Source: Rubrivivax sp.
GTDB taxonomy: Bacteria > Pseudomonadota > Gammaproteobacteria > Burkholderiales > Burkholderiaceae_C
Length of the DNA: 62,453 nucleotides
Direction: 5' to 3'
NCBI GenBank assembly: GCA_022842825.1
Contig: JALHOU010000005.1
Span: 1-62,453, forward strand
The translations under genes and the position numbers were made by a program. The notes below the pieces were generated by a model. That model was not told where the DNA came from. It searched no databases and saw nothing but the letters and a program-made list of their open reading frames with translations. Numbering within the stretch: the stretch's first letter is position 1; every line of letters begins with the position of its first letter. Of this stretch, positions 35,235 through 43,683 are shown in pieces.

Positions 35235-36153
35235 CTCGGGAGAGTCGATCGAACAGCCTCACCGCTTCATCGAGGTCGCCGTACTCGAACGAGTAGCACA
35301 GACTCCGGTCCACGACCGAGCCGAGCAAGTCGAATCCTTCGCGGCCGAAGATGTCGTAGTTGAAGGCGTTCTCGATCAACTGCAAGAAGGTGCGCGAACG
35401 CTCCATCGGCACGAGCCGCGCCGGCGCGCCGGCGCTGTACTTCGGGAACACCACCCAGCCAGGCGGGGCTCGTCGGTCGCTCGCTTGCACGGCACTGGCA
35501 GGTGGAGGAAAGTGCGCCACGATGCCCTTGGCCGTCTCCTCCACCCTGGAGCCGAACTCGACCTGAGGCGCGAAGCGTCGAATGACATCGATCGAGGCGT
35601 TCTTCAGGCTGACCGGGCGAGGCAGCGGCAGCAACTCGCCCTTGTCGGGCATGATGAGTGCGAGTTCGTCTGAGAGCAGTCTCCAGCCGCTGAAGACCAG
35701 GGCCGCGCACAGCGTGCTCTTGCCCGAGCCGGACGGTGCAGGGAGGAGCAGTGCGCGCCCGCCACGCTCGAGGACGGCGGAGTGCAGCGTCAGGTGCTGG
35801 TGGCACAGCCCGTAGACGCACCAGTTCAGCCCCCATTCCAGAAGTGGGAAGCCCTGGTCGCCTGGCAGGGGATTGAACGGCTCTTCTCCCTCGAACTCGA
35901 ACACCACCTGCGGCCGCCACATCGCGCGCAGGCTCCAGGGGCGTCGCACGGCGACGTCGAAGTCGACGAGACACGGACCGTCGGCCACGGTGTGATGGCG
36001 ATAAAGGGTTGCTACAGAGCCTGCCACGTCCGCCAGTGGCGACCGGATGCGAGCCACGTAGGGGCCCAATCGAAGGCACAACCCTCCCGACGCGCCTCCT
36101 CCCGTCAGCGCGCGGCGGACCTCATCAGGGCTCCTCTCGCCCAGGCTCGGCAT
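35215..36153 (-). CDS. HprK-related kinase A
   Basis: 312-residue P-loop protein related to the C-terminal domain of HPr kinase/phosphorylase. The Walker A APSGSGKST sits near residue 142, preceded by the typical HSAVLERGGRALLLP and followed by LLSDELALI. A later KNASIDVIRRF block matches the family. It lacks the N-terminal half of true HprK. It overlaps the PqqD-like gene by 29 bases and the nucleotidyltransferase by 20. Its phosphorylation target is unknown; the genome context is the exosortase locus, not a sugar PTS. Confidence 0.85.
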   Translation of the reverse strand: MPSLGERSPDEVRRALTGGGASGGLCLRLGPYVARIRSPLADVAGSVATLYRHHTVADGPCLVDFDVAVRRPWSLRAMWRPQVVFEFEGEEPFNPLPGDQGFPLLEWGLNWCVYGLCHQHLTLHSAVLERGGRALLLPAPSGSGKSTLCAALVFSGWRLLSDELALIMPDKGELLPLPRPVSLKNASIDVIRRFAPQVEFGSRVEETAKGIVAHFPPPASAVQASDRRAPPGWVVFPKYSAGAPARLVPMERSRTFLQLIENAFNYDIFGREGFDLLGSVVDRSLCYSFEYGDLDEAVRLFDRLSRGDLGAA

Positions 36154-36433
36154 CGTCGTTGACTCGGTGCAGCAGGCCGGATTGGACCAAACCCTGGATG
36201 ATGCGCTGCAGGCCGGCCTCGACTTCGGCGTCGCCATCGCCACCGAGGCCCAACCCGTGCGCAATCTCCCGCGAACCCAGGGCGCGCGAGGCCCCTGCCA
36301 GCGTTTGGATGATGGCCAGCGCCTCGGCGCCGATCAAATGCGTGGTGCCGGCATCGGCCAGTCGAACCACGGCGGTGGACTCGTCCTCCCAATGCCGCAG
36401 CATCATGGCGCCCGCGGGCACGAATCTGTCCAT
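36125..36433 (-). CDS. PqqD-like protein of the HPr-rel-A system
   Basis: Small protein of about 102 residues resembling PqqD/RiPP recognition elements. It has WEDESTAVVRLADAGTTHLIG, then a helical part with EALAIIQTLAG and a winged-helix-like C-terminus (GLQRIIQGLVQSGLLHR). The start is uncertain: ATG 36433, or GTG 36463 which would add ten residues. PqqD-type domains bind leader peptides, so a peptide or protein substrate for the cassette is plausible; the exported protein encoded just upstream is the obvious candidate. No pqqA, B, C or E is present. Confidence 0.75.
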   Translation of the reverse strand: MDRFVPAGAMMLRHWEDESTAVVRLADAGTTHLIGAEALAIIQTLAGASRALGSREIAHGLGLGGDGDAEVEAGLQRIIQGLVQSGLLHRVNDDAEPGREEP

Positions 36434-36541
36434 GCTCAAGACGCCAAGTGCCACAGAGAGCACTGGGCACGCTTCAAGGCGTGCGCGCCGGCACCAAGCG
36501 GCCCGGGGGAAGGCCGATCGATCCTCGCTGGTGGCTGGAGG

Positions 36542-37180
36542 TCAGAGCGGCGCCGAGTAGTTGAGCTGGTAACGCAGCCAACTGATCAACTGCGTTGAAC
36601 TCCAGCTGACGGTGGACGAAGGCAGCCGGTACTGGTTGCCATTGTTCTTGTAGTTGCGCCAGATCGAGCCAAGGTAGGCCGGCCCGATGTTGCCCGACGA
36701 CATGCGCATGAAGCCCTGCGTGATGCTCAGGTTGAGCGCGATCAGATGCTGCAGCACGCCGAGCTCGCCACCTACAAGGATGCCAGCCGGATCGCAGAGG
36801 ACCTGGCGCAGGGTCCTGGCGCTGTAGCTCGAGGAGGTGGCGCCGAAAGCGGCCGAGACGAGCGGCTGCGCACATGCGAGTTGCGGATTGCCCATGCAGG
36901 CATTGCGCCAGTCTTCGGCCGTGCGCGTGGCGCAGTTGATGGACGTGACGGTCGGATTGCGGCTCTTGAAGGTGGCGACTGAAACGAAGGACGAAGCCAC
37001 GACGCAGCTGTTCGCCGCAGCCACCGGGTTGCTGGCAAGCGTCAAGAGCACTGGGGAAGCGCCGGCGCCCGCACGCAGCAACGCGCGGCGATCCAGTCGG
37101 ATGCGCCCGCCCTGCACAGCCTGACCCTTGGGGCTCTGGATACCCGAGGTACCTTCGGAGGCCGATGACTGCTTGTTCAT
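36542..37180 (-). CDS. Exported protein of unknown function upstream of the HPr-rel-A cassette
   Basis: 212 residues with an N-terminal RRALLRAGAGAS followed by a hydrophobic stretch and Ala-x-Ala (VAAANSC), a twin-arginine-like signal. The mature part has five cysteines (SCVV, INCAT, NACMG, LACAQ, VLCDP), is Ser/Thr/Asn/Tyr-rich and contains a hydrophobic block LGVLQHLIALNLSI. I do not recognise a domain. It is transcribed toward the PqqD-like gene, 78 bases away at most, so it is likely co-expressed. It could be the substrate acted on by the cassette; that is inference. ATG 37180 has CAGGG about 9 bases upstream. Confidence 0.7.
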   Translation of the reverse strand: MNKQSSASEGTSGIQSPKGQAVQGGRIRLDRRALLRAGAGASPVLLTLASNPVAAANSCVVASSFVSVATFKSRNPTVTSINCATRTAEDWRNACMGNPQLACAQPLVSAAFGATSSSYSARTLRQVLCDPAGILVGGELGVLQHLIALNLSITQGFMRMSSGNIGPAYLGSIWRNYKNNGNQYRLPSSTVSWSSTQLISWLRYQLNYSAPL

Positions 37181-37416
37181 GTTCCAACCCTGTTCACGCT
37201 GCGAGTCGTCGAATTGTAGGGTTGTGGTGAGCGCCCGTGTCCGCGCAGTCGACCCCGCATTCGTGGGAGCGAGCGCAGTTCGGCCCGATTTGGCGTCCAG
37301 CGCGTGAATGACTGCTCACGCTGGCTCTCGGCGTGACCGAAGTCTCTGTCGGCGGGCCTGACAGGCTTGTAGCAAATTGTTCGCGTCCTTGCGCCAAGTC
37401 CATTGTGGGAATCGGA

Positions 37417-37433
37417 TGGCATAGCGATTGCTT
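37417..37433 (+). promoter_or_regulatory. Sigma-54 (-24/-12) promoter of the PEP-CTERM gene
   Basis: TGGCAT (37417-37422) and TTGCTT (37428-37433), with GG and GC separated by exactly 10 bases, match the RpoN consensus closely. The predicted transcript starts near 37445, about 33 bases before the TTG start codon chosen for the downstream gene. The PrsR activator encoded at 28819-30219 is the likely partner. Confidence 0.8.
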
Positions 37434-37477
37434 CGTCAAGCTGCGTCCGAATCGAAAAACGTCGCTGGAGTACTACC

Positions 37478-38137
37478 TTGATCCTTGACCGACTTCTCGC
37501 CCGCATCATCCCCGCCACGCTCCTCGCAATCGCTCCGGCTGTGTCGCAAGCTGGACTGCTCGTGCGCATTTCAGACGGTACGAATACCGTCACCGTTGCC
37601 GATGGCAGCGTCGCCGATCAGGATACGTCCGCCGGTGGCGTGGCCTACGCAGGCTCCTTCGGAGCGTGGTCCTTCGCCACCGCGGTTGGCGCCGGCAACG
37701 ACAACCCGCTCCTGATGCACCTCACTGCTGGTGTCAATGGCCGGTCGAACAGCGGCGCGCTGCGGATCAGCCTGACCTACACCGACCTCGACGCCGGGGC
37801 CGATCCGATGCCGTTCTACCTCGAAGGCGGTGGTACGGGGCCCATGGGTTCGCAGGTGAGCTGGGCCGGGTACGTCGATGACGACAACAACGCCTTCGGC
37901 ATGAGCAACCTGATCTTTGGTACGAATGCCTACAACGCCGCCGGGTCCGGTGCGGCGCAGCTGAGCGGCACCTACTCGGCCACGATCACCGCCCTCTTTG
38001 ACTACACCGGCGTGAGCTGGCGTCCCTTCGCGCAGGGCGCTAGCGTCGATATCAACCTCGTCCCTGAGCCGACGAGCTTGGCGCTGATCGGATTGGGCCT
38101 GGTCGGTATGGGTGTGGTGCGCCGCCGCAAGGGCTGA
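37478..38137 (+). CDS. PEP-CTERM sorting-domain protein, sigma-54 controlled
   Basis: 219-residue secreted protein. The TTG at 37478 is used: CTGGAG lies 7 bases before it, it gives a normal signal peptide (MILDRLLARIIPATLLAIAP, cleavage after VSQA), and it lies downstream of the -24/-12 promoter, whereas the longer frame upstream would begin inside the promoter. The body is Gly/Ala/Asn/Thr-rich and probably beta-structured, with no recognised enzyme motif. The C-terminus is VPEPTSLALIGLGLVGMGVV then RRRKG, a textbook exosortase signal. A strong terminator follows, so it is a single-gene unit placed right before the export operon. Confidence 0.9.
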   Translation: MILDRLLARIIPATLLAIAPAVSQAGLLVRISDGTNTVTVADGSVADQDTSAGGVAYAGSFGAWSFATAVGAGNDNPLLMHLTAGVNGRSNSGALRISLTYTDLDAGADPMPFYLEGGGTGPMGSQVSWAGYVDDDNNAFGMSNLIFGTNAYNAAGSGAAQLSGTYSATITALFDYTGVSWRPFAQGASVDINLVPEPTSLALIGLGLVGMGVVRRRKG

Positions 38138-38191
38138 GGAGCCGGGTTCGCCGGCGCTGTTCGCAGGTGCCCGACCCGGGTTGGCGGTGCA

Positions 38192-38211
38192 AGGGCGGCT
38201 TCGGCCGCCCT
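38192..38211 (+). terminator. UUCG-capped intrinsic terminator after the PEP-CTERM gene
   Basis: AGGGCGGC and GCCGCCCT form a perfect 8-bp stem closed by the tetraloop TTCG, followed by the T-rich TGTCCTTTCT. It begins 54 bases after the stop codon. This is the best intrinsic terminator in the window and separates the PEP-CTERM gene from the exopolysaccharide operon. Confidence 0.85.
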
Positions 38212-38482
38212 GTCCTTTCTCACGCCACCGCGGCTCTCGAGAAGCGGGGGTGTGAAATCTGCGCGCTCCCCGATGGTGAAGTCCGCTGCGGCCGATGGGG
38301 CGCCTTGTCCCCATGCGATCATCGCTGTAAGGTCACGCCGCGCCGCACAATGCGACACGGTGGTGCGGGGCTGCGCTTCCAGCCAACCCTGCTCCTGCCT
38401 TGCGTCGGTGGTGACTGGCCGTGCTTCCCGCGCGGGCCGGCCCTGGAGCCGCCGGAGAACACTGGCCTGAGGAGAGTCTGCC
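38212..38482 (+). promoter_or_regulatory. Leader region of the exopolysaccharide operon
   Basis: No gene is supported here; with the preceding bases it makes a 345-base non-coding stretch. A weak sigma-70-like pair, TTGTCC (38305-38310) and TAAGGT (38328-38333), has a 17-base spacer; the match is modest. The end carries GAGGAGAG about 6-7 bases before the TTG start at 38483. I see no convincing sigma-54 site or riboswitch. Confidence 0.3.
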
Positions 38483-39148
38483 TTGTCCACGCTCAATACA
38501 CCTTCGATGCCGCAGTGCCGGCCTCGCGGCCTGCCAAATTGGCGCTCACTCGGGGCCAAGTCGCTGGCGCTGCTCGCCGCCGCCCTCTTCGCGGCCTGCG
38601 GTACGACCGGGTTGCCGCCCGCGCCGGCCTCGGCCAGCGCGAGTGACTACAGCTACGTCATCGGTGCAGGTGACACACTCAGCATCATTGTCTGGCGCAA
38701 TCCTGAGCTCTCGTTGTCGGTGCCCGTGCGGCCGGACGGGAAGATCTCGGCGCCCCTGGTGGATGAACTGGTCGCTCAGGGCAAGACGTCCACCGCGGTG
38801 GCGCGCGACATCGAGAAGCGTCTCGCCACGTTTGTGCGGGACCCCGTGGTCACGGTTATCGTGACCACCTTCGTCGGCCCGTTCAGCGAGCAGATCCGGG
38901 TCGTCGGTGAGGCCACCCGGCCTCAGTTCCTGCCGTTCCGCCAGAAGATGACCGTTCTCGACGTCATGATCGCTGTCGGGGGCCTCACCGAATTTGCCGA
39001 CGGCAACGGCGCGACGCTGGTGCGCACTTCAGAGGGCAACAAGCAGTATGCCGTGCGGCTCAAGGACCTCGTTCGTCGAGGCGACGTCTCGGCCAACGTC
39101 GAGATGCGGCCGGGTGACATCCTCATCATTCCGCAGAGCTTCTTCTGA
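38483..39148 (+). CDS. XrtA-associated polysaccharide export lipoprotein (Wza/EpsE-type)
   Basis: Outer-membrane polysaccharide export protein of 221 residues. The start is TTG at 38483 with a strong GAGGAGA ahead. The lipobox LFAACG puts lipidated Cys at residue 39. The Poly_export domain has YVIGAGDTLSIIVWRNPELS, followed by a SLBB-like region (IRVVGEATRPQFLPF, MTVLDVMIAVGGLTEFADG) and the ending RPGDILIIPQSFF. It forms the outer-membrane channel for the polymer synthesised by the downstream genes. It is the first gene of the long plus-strand operon. Confidence 0.93.
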   Translation: MSTLNTPSMPQCRPRGLPNWRSLGAKSLALLAAALFAACGTTGLPPAPASASASDYSYVIGAGDTLSIIVWRNPELSLSVPVRPDGKISAPLVDELVAQGKTSTAVARDIEKRLATFVRDPVVTVIVTTFVGPFSEQIRVVGEATRPQFLPFRQKMTVLDVMIAVGGLTEFADGNGATLVRTSEGNKQYAVRLKDLVRRGDVSANVEMRPGDILIIPQSFF

Positions 39149-39200
39149 TCGTGCGGGGCCAGTGCGGCTCGTGTTGCCATCCCGCCGGGTTGAGTGAACC

Positions 39201-40844
39201 ATGCAAGAACTGCTGAACCAGGTCTTCAATACGCTGCGCGGGATGTGGAAGTTCCGCTGGCCCGGGCTGATCGTCGCCTGGGTCGTGGCGGTGATTGGCG
39301 TGGTGGTCGTCTGGCGCATTCCGGACCAGTTCGAGGCGGCGGCGCGCATCTATGTCGACACCGATACCATCCTCAAGCCGTTGATGAGCGGGCTCGCGGT
39401 GCAACCCAATGTCGAACAGCAGATCAGCATGCTCAGCCGCACGCTGATCAGCCGGCCGAACCTCGAGAAGCTGGTGCGCATGGCCGACTTGGACCTCAAG
39501 AACCAGTCCAAGGCGGACCAGGAAGCACTGATCGAGCGCCTGCAGAAGGGCATCGCGATGCGCACCGCAGGCGGTGCCAACCTCTACCTGATGACCTATC
39601 GCGATCCGGAGCCTGAGAAGGCCAAGCGGGTCATCCAATCGCTGGTCTCGATCTTTGTTGAGTCCGGCATGGGTGCGAGTCGCAAGGACACCGATTCGGC
39701 GAAGTCATTCCTTACCGAGCAGATCAAGATCTTCGAGGCCCGTCTGGAGGAGGCCGAGACGCGCATGAAGGAGTTCAGGCTGCGCAACATCGACCGTCAG
39801 GGCGTCGACGGTAAGGACGTTGCCAGTCGGATGTCGGAGATTGGCACTCAACTCGAGGCGGCTCGCCTTCAACTTCGCGAGGCGGAGCGTTCGCGCGACG
39901 CGGCCAAGCGGCAGCTTGCCGAAGCACGTGGTCAGGCACCCAGCACGGCGTTGCCCAACCTGTTGGGGCCGGCTCCAGGGGCGGTCGGCGCTCCCGGCGC
40001 CAGCGCCGCGCCGGTATCGACCCCGGAGCTCGACACCCGTATCCAGGATCAGCGTCGCAACCTGGACGGTTTGCTGCAGCGCTACACGGATCAGCATCCG
40101 GATGTTCTGAATGCTCGACGCCTCATCGGCGAACTCGAAGAACAGAAGCGGCGCGAGGTGGCCGAACTCCAGCGTCGCGCCCAGGCAGCGGCCCTGGCCG
40201 CGGCGCAGGCCGCAGCAAACGCCCCGCGAACAGCCACTTCGCCCGGAGAGAGCCTGGCGGTGCAGGAGATGAGCCGAATGCTCGCCACTGCCGAGGTGCA
40301 GGTGGCCGCGATGCAGGCTCGGGTCGACGAGTATGCCGGCCGCATGGCACAGGTGCGTCAGCAGCTGAAGACGGCCCCGCAGATCGAGGCCGAGGCGGCC
40401 CAGCTCAACCGCGACTACGCCATCATCAAGAAGAACTACGAGGATCTCGTCGCGCGTCGACAGGCGGCCGTCATGTCCGGCGAACTCGACGTCGCCACCG
40501 GTGTGGCCGAGTTCAAGCTCATTGACCCCCCGCGCGTGGCGCCCCGCCCCGTGTCTCCCAACAGGCTCCTCCTGCTGCCGGCGGTGTTGTTTGCATCGCT
40601 GGCGCTTGGCGTTGCATTCGCCTTTGCGGCGGTGCAGGTGCGGCCAACCTTCGGCCACGCTGACGAGTTGCGGCAAAAGACCGGCCTGCCGCTCCTCGGG
40701 GTCGTGTCGGCGCTTGTCACTGACGCCGACCGCCGCCGCGAGCGCGCTTCGATGTTCCGCTTTGTCACCGCTTCCGGTGGACTCGTGGGCATCTTCGTCG
40801 CGGGCCTGATCGCGATGATCGTCATGAATCGGTACGGGGCCTGA
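39201..40844 (+). CDS. XrtA-associated polysaccharide chain-length determinant (Wzz-type)
   Basis: 547-residue inner-membrane co-polymerase. TM1 is at about residues 22-40 (WPGLIVAWVVAVIGVVVVW) and C-terminal TMs are at about 453-477 and 526-543. The large periplasmic part is helical with long coiled coils (residues 160-240, 270-440), for example LQRRAQAAALAAAQAAANAP. A Wzz motif with Pro is RVAPRPVSPNRLLLLPAV before the C-terminal TM. It lacks the fused kinase domain; the kinase is the next gene. It probably sets chain length and links to the export lipoprotein. Confidence 0.92.
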   Translation: MQELLNQVFNTLRGMWKFRWPGLIVAWVVAVIGVVVVWRIPDQFEAAARIYVDTDTILKPLMSGLAVQPNVEQQISMLSRTLISRPNLEKLVRMADLDLKNQSKADQEALIERLQKGIAMRTAGGANLYLMTYRDPEPEKAKRVIQSLVSIFVESGMGASRKDTDSAKSFLTEQIKIFEARLEEAETRMKEFRLRNIDRQGVDGKDVASRMSEIGTQLEAARLQLREAERSRDAAKRQLAEARGQAPSTALPNLLGPAPGAVGAPGASAAPVSTPELDTRIQDQRRNLDGLLQRYTDQHPDVLNARRLIGELEEQKRREVAELQRRAQAAALAAAQAAANAPRTATSPGESLAVQEMSRMLATAEVQVAAMQARVDEYAGRMAQVRQQLKTAPQIEAEAAQLNRDYAIIKKNYEDLVARRQAAVMSGELDVATGVAEFKLIDPPRVAPRPVSPNRLLLLPAVLFASLALGVAFAFAAVQVRPTFGHADELRQKTGLPLLGVVSALVTDADRRRERASMFRFVTASGGLVGIFVAGLIAMIVMNRYGA

Positions 40845-40907
40845 AGTCATGATTCACAGGGTCGATCGCAAGGTGAAGAACGCAGCCTGCGTTGCGGAGG
40901 GTACCCA

Positions 40908-42092
40908 GTGAGCAGCCTGATCGAGCAAGCCGCCAAGCGCCTGGAGCAATTGCGCCAAGCAGGCATCGAGGTGCCCGATGTCGACGCGCCGGCGCTGCCG
41001 CGGCCATCGAGCCCCACAGCGGCCGCGCCGGTAGCGGGCCCAGTTGTCGCTGCACCTGCCCCGGTGGGGACGCGGGCGGCCATGTCCGCCGCTGCGGTTG
41101 CATCGCCGACCGCGGCCGCCGCTGCCCCCGCGGCGCTCGGCGCCGCCGCAGCGGCCGCGCTTGCGGCTTCCATCTCCGACGCGCGTCGAGCCGAACCGCA
41201 TCCGGGATCTCGGCGAGTCGATCTCGACCTGGTCGCCATTGGGGCGTCCGGCATCGTCACGCCCAATGCGCCACGCACGCGGATGGCCGACCAGTACCGC
41301 GTGATCAAGCGACCGTTGATCTCCAACGCGACGGGCAAGGGTGCGGCAACGATCCGGCATGCCAACCTGATCATGGTCACGAGCGCGCTTGCTGGAGAGG
41401 GCAAGAGCTTCACCGCGATCAACCTCGCGATGAGCATTGCCGCCGAACTCGACCGCACCGTCATGCTTGTCGATGCGGATGTCGCCCGTCCGTCGGTGCT
41501 GCGCGTACTCGGCTTGCCACCTGGTGCGGGCTTGCTCGAACTGCTTGAAGGCAAGGCGCAGATGGCCGACGTGCTCCTGCGCACGAATGTGGACAAGCTG
41601 ACACTATTGCCCAGCGGTTCGCCGCACCCGCGTGCGACCGAGTTGCTGGCGAGCGACGCGATGGTGCGCCTGCTCGACGACATGGCCACGCGCTACCCTG
41701 ACCGCATCATCATTTTCGATTCGCCTCCGCTTCTGCTGACCACCGAGTCGCGCGTGCTGGCGACTCATATGGGCCAGATCGTGGTTGTCGTGCGTGCCGA
41801 CAGCACGTTGCAGTCCACCGTCCAGCAGGCACTCGCGACCATCGAGTCTTGCCCGGTGAAGATGATGCTGCTCAACATGGTGAGGGCAGATGGCAGCGGC
41901 GGCTACGGCCACAACTATGGCTATGGCTACGGGTATGGCTACGGATACGGTTACGGCTATGGCGACACGGGGTCGTCCGGCGTAAACACGACGGCTGCGC
42001 CGGTGCCGATCGAGAGCGGTTCTGTACCTGGTGGCAACCGCTCCGCCGCCGAGTCGAGTGCGGACCGACGAAACGAACGGGCGAAGGTCTGA
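40908..42092 (+). CDS. XrtA-associated tyrosine autokinase (BY-kinase, CpsD-like)
   Basis: 394-residue cytoplasmic kinase partner of the chain-length protein. An Ala/Pro-rich segment (about residues 20-100) precedes the BY-kinase domain with Walker A SALAGEGKSF (near residue 165), Walker A' VMLVDADVARPS and Walker B IIIFDSPPL. The C-terminus has a striking Gly-Tyr repeat with about ten Tyr (residues about 333-350), the autophosphorylation cluster. The start is GTG at 40908 with GGAGG 7 bases ahead. Phosphorylation cycles of the Tyr tail normally control polymer assembly. Confidence 0.93.
   Translation: MSSLIEQAAKRLEQLRQAGIEVPDVDAPALPRPSSPTAAAPVAGPVVAAPAPVGTRAAMSAAAVASPTAAAAAPAALGAAAAAALAASISDARRAEPHPGSRRVDLDLVAIGASGIVTPNAPRTRMADQYRVIKRPLISNATGKGAATIRHANLIMVTSALAGEGKSFTAINLAMSIAAELDRTVMLVDADVARPSVLRVLGLPPGAGLLELLEGKAQMADVLLRTNVDKLTLLPSGSPHPRATELLASDAMVRLLDDMATRYPDRIIIFDSPPLLLTTESRVLATHMGQIVVVVRADSTLQSTVQQALATIESCPVKMMLLNMVRADGSGGYGHNYGYGYGYGYGYGYGYGDTGSSGVNTTAAPVPIESGSVPGGNRSAAESSADRRNERAKV
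41904..41964 (+). repeat. GGNTAY hexamer tandem repeat encoding the Tyr-Gly tail
   Basis: About nine copies of a degenerate 6-base unit (GGCTAT, GGCTAC, GGGTAT, GGATAC, GGTTAC) encode alternating Gly-Tyr. Third-base variation among copies shows that selection is on the protein. The array is at the 3' end of the autokinase gene and may vary in length between strains. Confidence 0.85.
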
Positions 42093-42097
42093 GCGAG

Positions 42098-43681
42098 GTG
42101 GGGACTCCCGAGCGCCGTCATTCGCGAGGTGCACACGCCCTTGGTGGTCACCTGTACCGCGTCGGATTGGCACTGGCGACGCTTGTGGTGCCTCCTCTGG
42201 CGCACGCCCAGCCTGTCTCCATTGAGGAGCAGGGGGGCGCTCCAGCCACACGGGCGTTTGGGATCAGCGCGGGTGTCACGCTCGACAGCACCGTGCTCAA
42301 TGTGAGCGATCGTCCGACGGGCAACGGTACCGAGTACTTCGTGCGCGCCAGTCCGTCCCTGACGATGGCGCATCGCGGTGGGCGCGTGCAAGGGGCCCTG
42401 ATCTACAACGGCGCTGCCAGCTGGCGGCGCGGCATCGATGACCGGCAGGGGACGGAGTATCTCAACAGTCTCAGCGCGAACTACCTGGTCGAGGTCATCG
42501 ATGGCATCGGGTTCGTCGATGCACGTGCGAGCATCACTCAGCAGACGGTCGCGGTCGTGGACGCGCCGGTCGGTTTCGTCGAGACCAGCGCCTACCGCAA
42601 CGAGGTGAGGTCCTTGGCGTTGTCCCCCTATGTCCGCGGCCCCTTGGGCACCGTGGCCGAGTACGAGCTTCGCGCAGGTGCAACACTCACTCGTGGCAGT
42701 AACGACGCGGTCAGCAGCTCGGACATCTACGAGGGGCTGTTCGCGCTCCGCTCGCCGCGCAGTGGTGCCTCCTTCGGCTGGGCGCTGACCGGAGCCCGGC
42801 AGCGCGTGCAGTTCCTGAGTTCTTCGGCACCTACCATCACCGACCGGGTCAACGCGGAGGTTTCGTTCCGGCCCGACATCGACTGGCGGTTCACCGTCAA
42901 CGGCGGTCTGGAGCGCTCCGACGTGGTTGGCGCGCTGCGACAGGAGTACGAGAACTACGGCGTGGGTGTGCAGTGGACGCCTTCACCACGCACCACCGTG
43001 ACCGCACAGGGCGAGGAGCGCTATTTCGGGAAGGCCTATCGCGCTACGGTGGCGCACCGACACGTGCGAAGCACCTTCAGTTTCGCGTCTTCGCGCGATG
43101 TCAATGTCAGCTCATGGCTCGGCCCGTCGCAGGCGCCGGTCACGCTCTACGAGCTCTACTTCAATCAGTACGCTTCGCTGATCCCCGACCCCGTGCAGCG
43201 CGACCAGTTCGTTCTCGCCTTGATTGCTGCCACCGGGCGCAACCGCAACGACCTCGTGAGTGGCGGGCTCTTCGGCAATAGCGGCATTTCCCTGGAACGG
43301 CGTGACGATCTCATCTGGACGTGGGCCGGCCCGCGCCTGACCTTGAATGCATCGGCGCACGCGTTCGACACGGAACGTGTCGACGCCGGGAGTGGGAACC
43401 CCGCCTCCCGCAATGACAGCGTGCGGCAGAGGAGATACTCTGCCGGCGCCGGCTGGCGCCTTACGGCGCTCACGACCGTGAACCTGTCCGGATCCCGAAC
43501 GATGACCAAGGATGTGGCCACTTTCGAGCGCTCCGACCAGAAGGCGATCGCGGCCGGTCTCACCAGCCAGCTGGGGGCCCGTGTGACCGGGACGCTCTCG
43601 GCGCGCTACTCGGTGCTCAACGGCGCGATCGAGTCCTATCGCGAATCCGCCCTCACGGGCTCCATCAGCCTGCGGTTCTGA
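42098..43681 (+). CDS. XrtA/PEP-CTERM system-associated outer-membrane beta-barrel protein
   Basis: 527-residue exported protein whose family occurs with exosortase A loci. The GTG at 42098 is 5 bases after the kinase stop and gives a signal peptide cleaved after PLAHA. The rest alternates polar and aromatic residues in long beta-strands (SLTMAHRGGRVQGALIYNG, RRYSAGAGWRLTALTTVNL) and ends in SLRF, an outer-membrane barrel signature. It is probably an outer-membrane component of polymer secretion; its exact role is unknown. Confidence 0.85.
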   Translation: MGTPERRHSRGAHALGGHLYRVGLALATLVVPPLAHAQPVSIEEQGGAPATRAFGISAGVTLDSTVLNVSDRPTGNGTEYFVRASPSLTMAHRGGRVQGALIYNGAASWRRGIDDRQGTEYLNSLSANYLVEVIDGIGFVDARASITQQTVAVVDAPVGFVETSAYRNEVRSLALSPYVRGPLGTVAEYELRAGATLTRGSNDAVSSSDIYEGLFALRSPRSGASFGWALTGARQRVQFLSSSAPTITDRVNAEVSFRPDIDWRFTVNGGLERSDVVGALRQEYENYGVGVQWTPSPRTTVTAQGEERYFGKAYRATVAHRHVRSTFSFASSRDVNVSSWLGPSQAPVTLYELYFNQYASLIPDPVQRDQFVLALIAATGRNRNDLVSGGLFGNSGISLERRDDLIWTWAGPRLTLNASAHAFDTERVDAGSGNPASRNDSVRQRRYSAGAGWRLTALTTVNLSGSRTMTKDVATFERSDQKAIAAGLTSQLGARVTGTLSARYSVLNGAIESYRESALTGSISLRF

Positions 43682-43683
43682 CC

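Noticed and set aside
36125..36433. PQQ biosynthesis (PqqD)
   Set aside because: No pqqA, pqqB, pqqC or pqqE is present; the neighbours are an HprK-like kinase and a nucleotidyltransferase.
41904..41964. CRISPR-like or satellite repeat
   Set aside because: The 6-base unit has no spacers and is in frame, encoding Gly-Tyr at the end of a kinase gene.
42031..43361. Small open frames on either strand inside the beta-barrel gene
   Set aside because: They lack ribosome sites and domain signals and lie within a coding sequence with a clear signal peptide and barrel ending.
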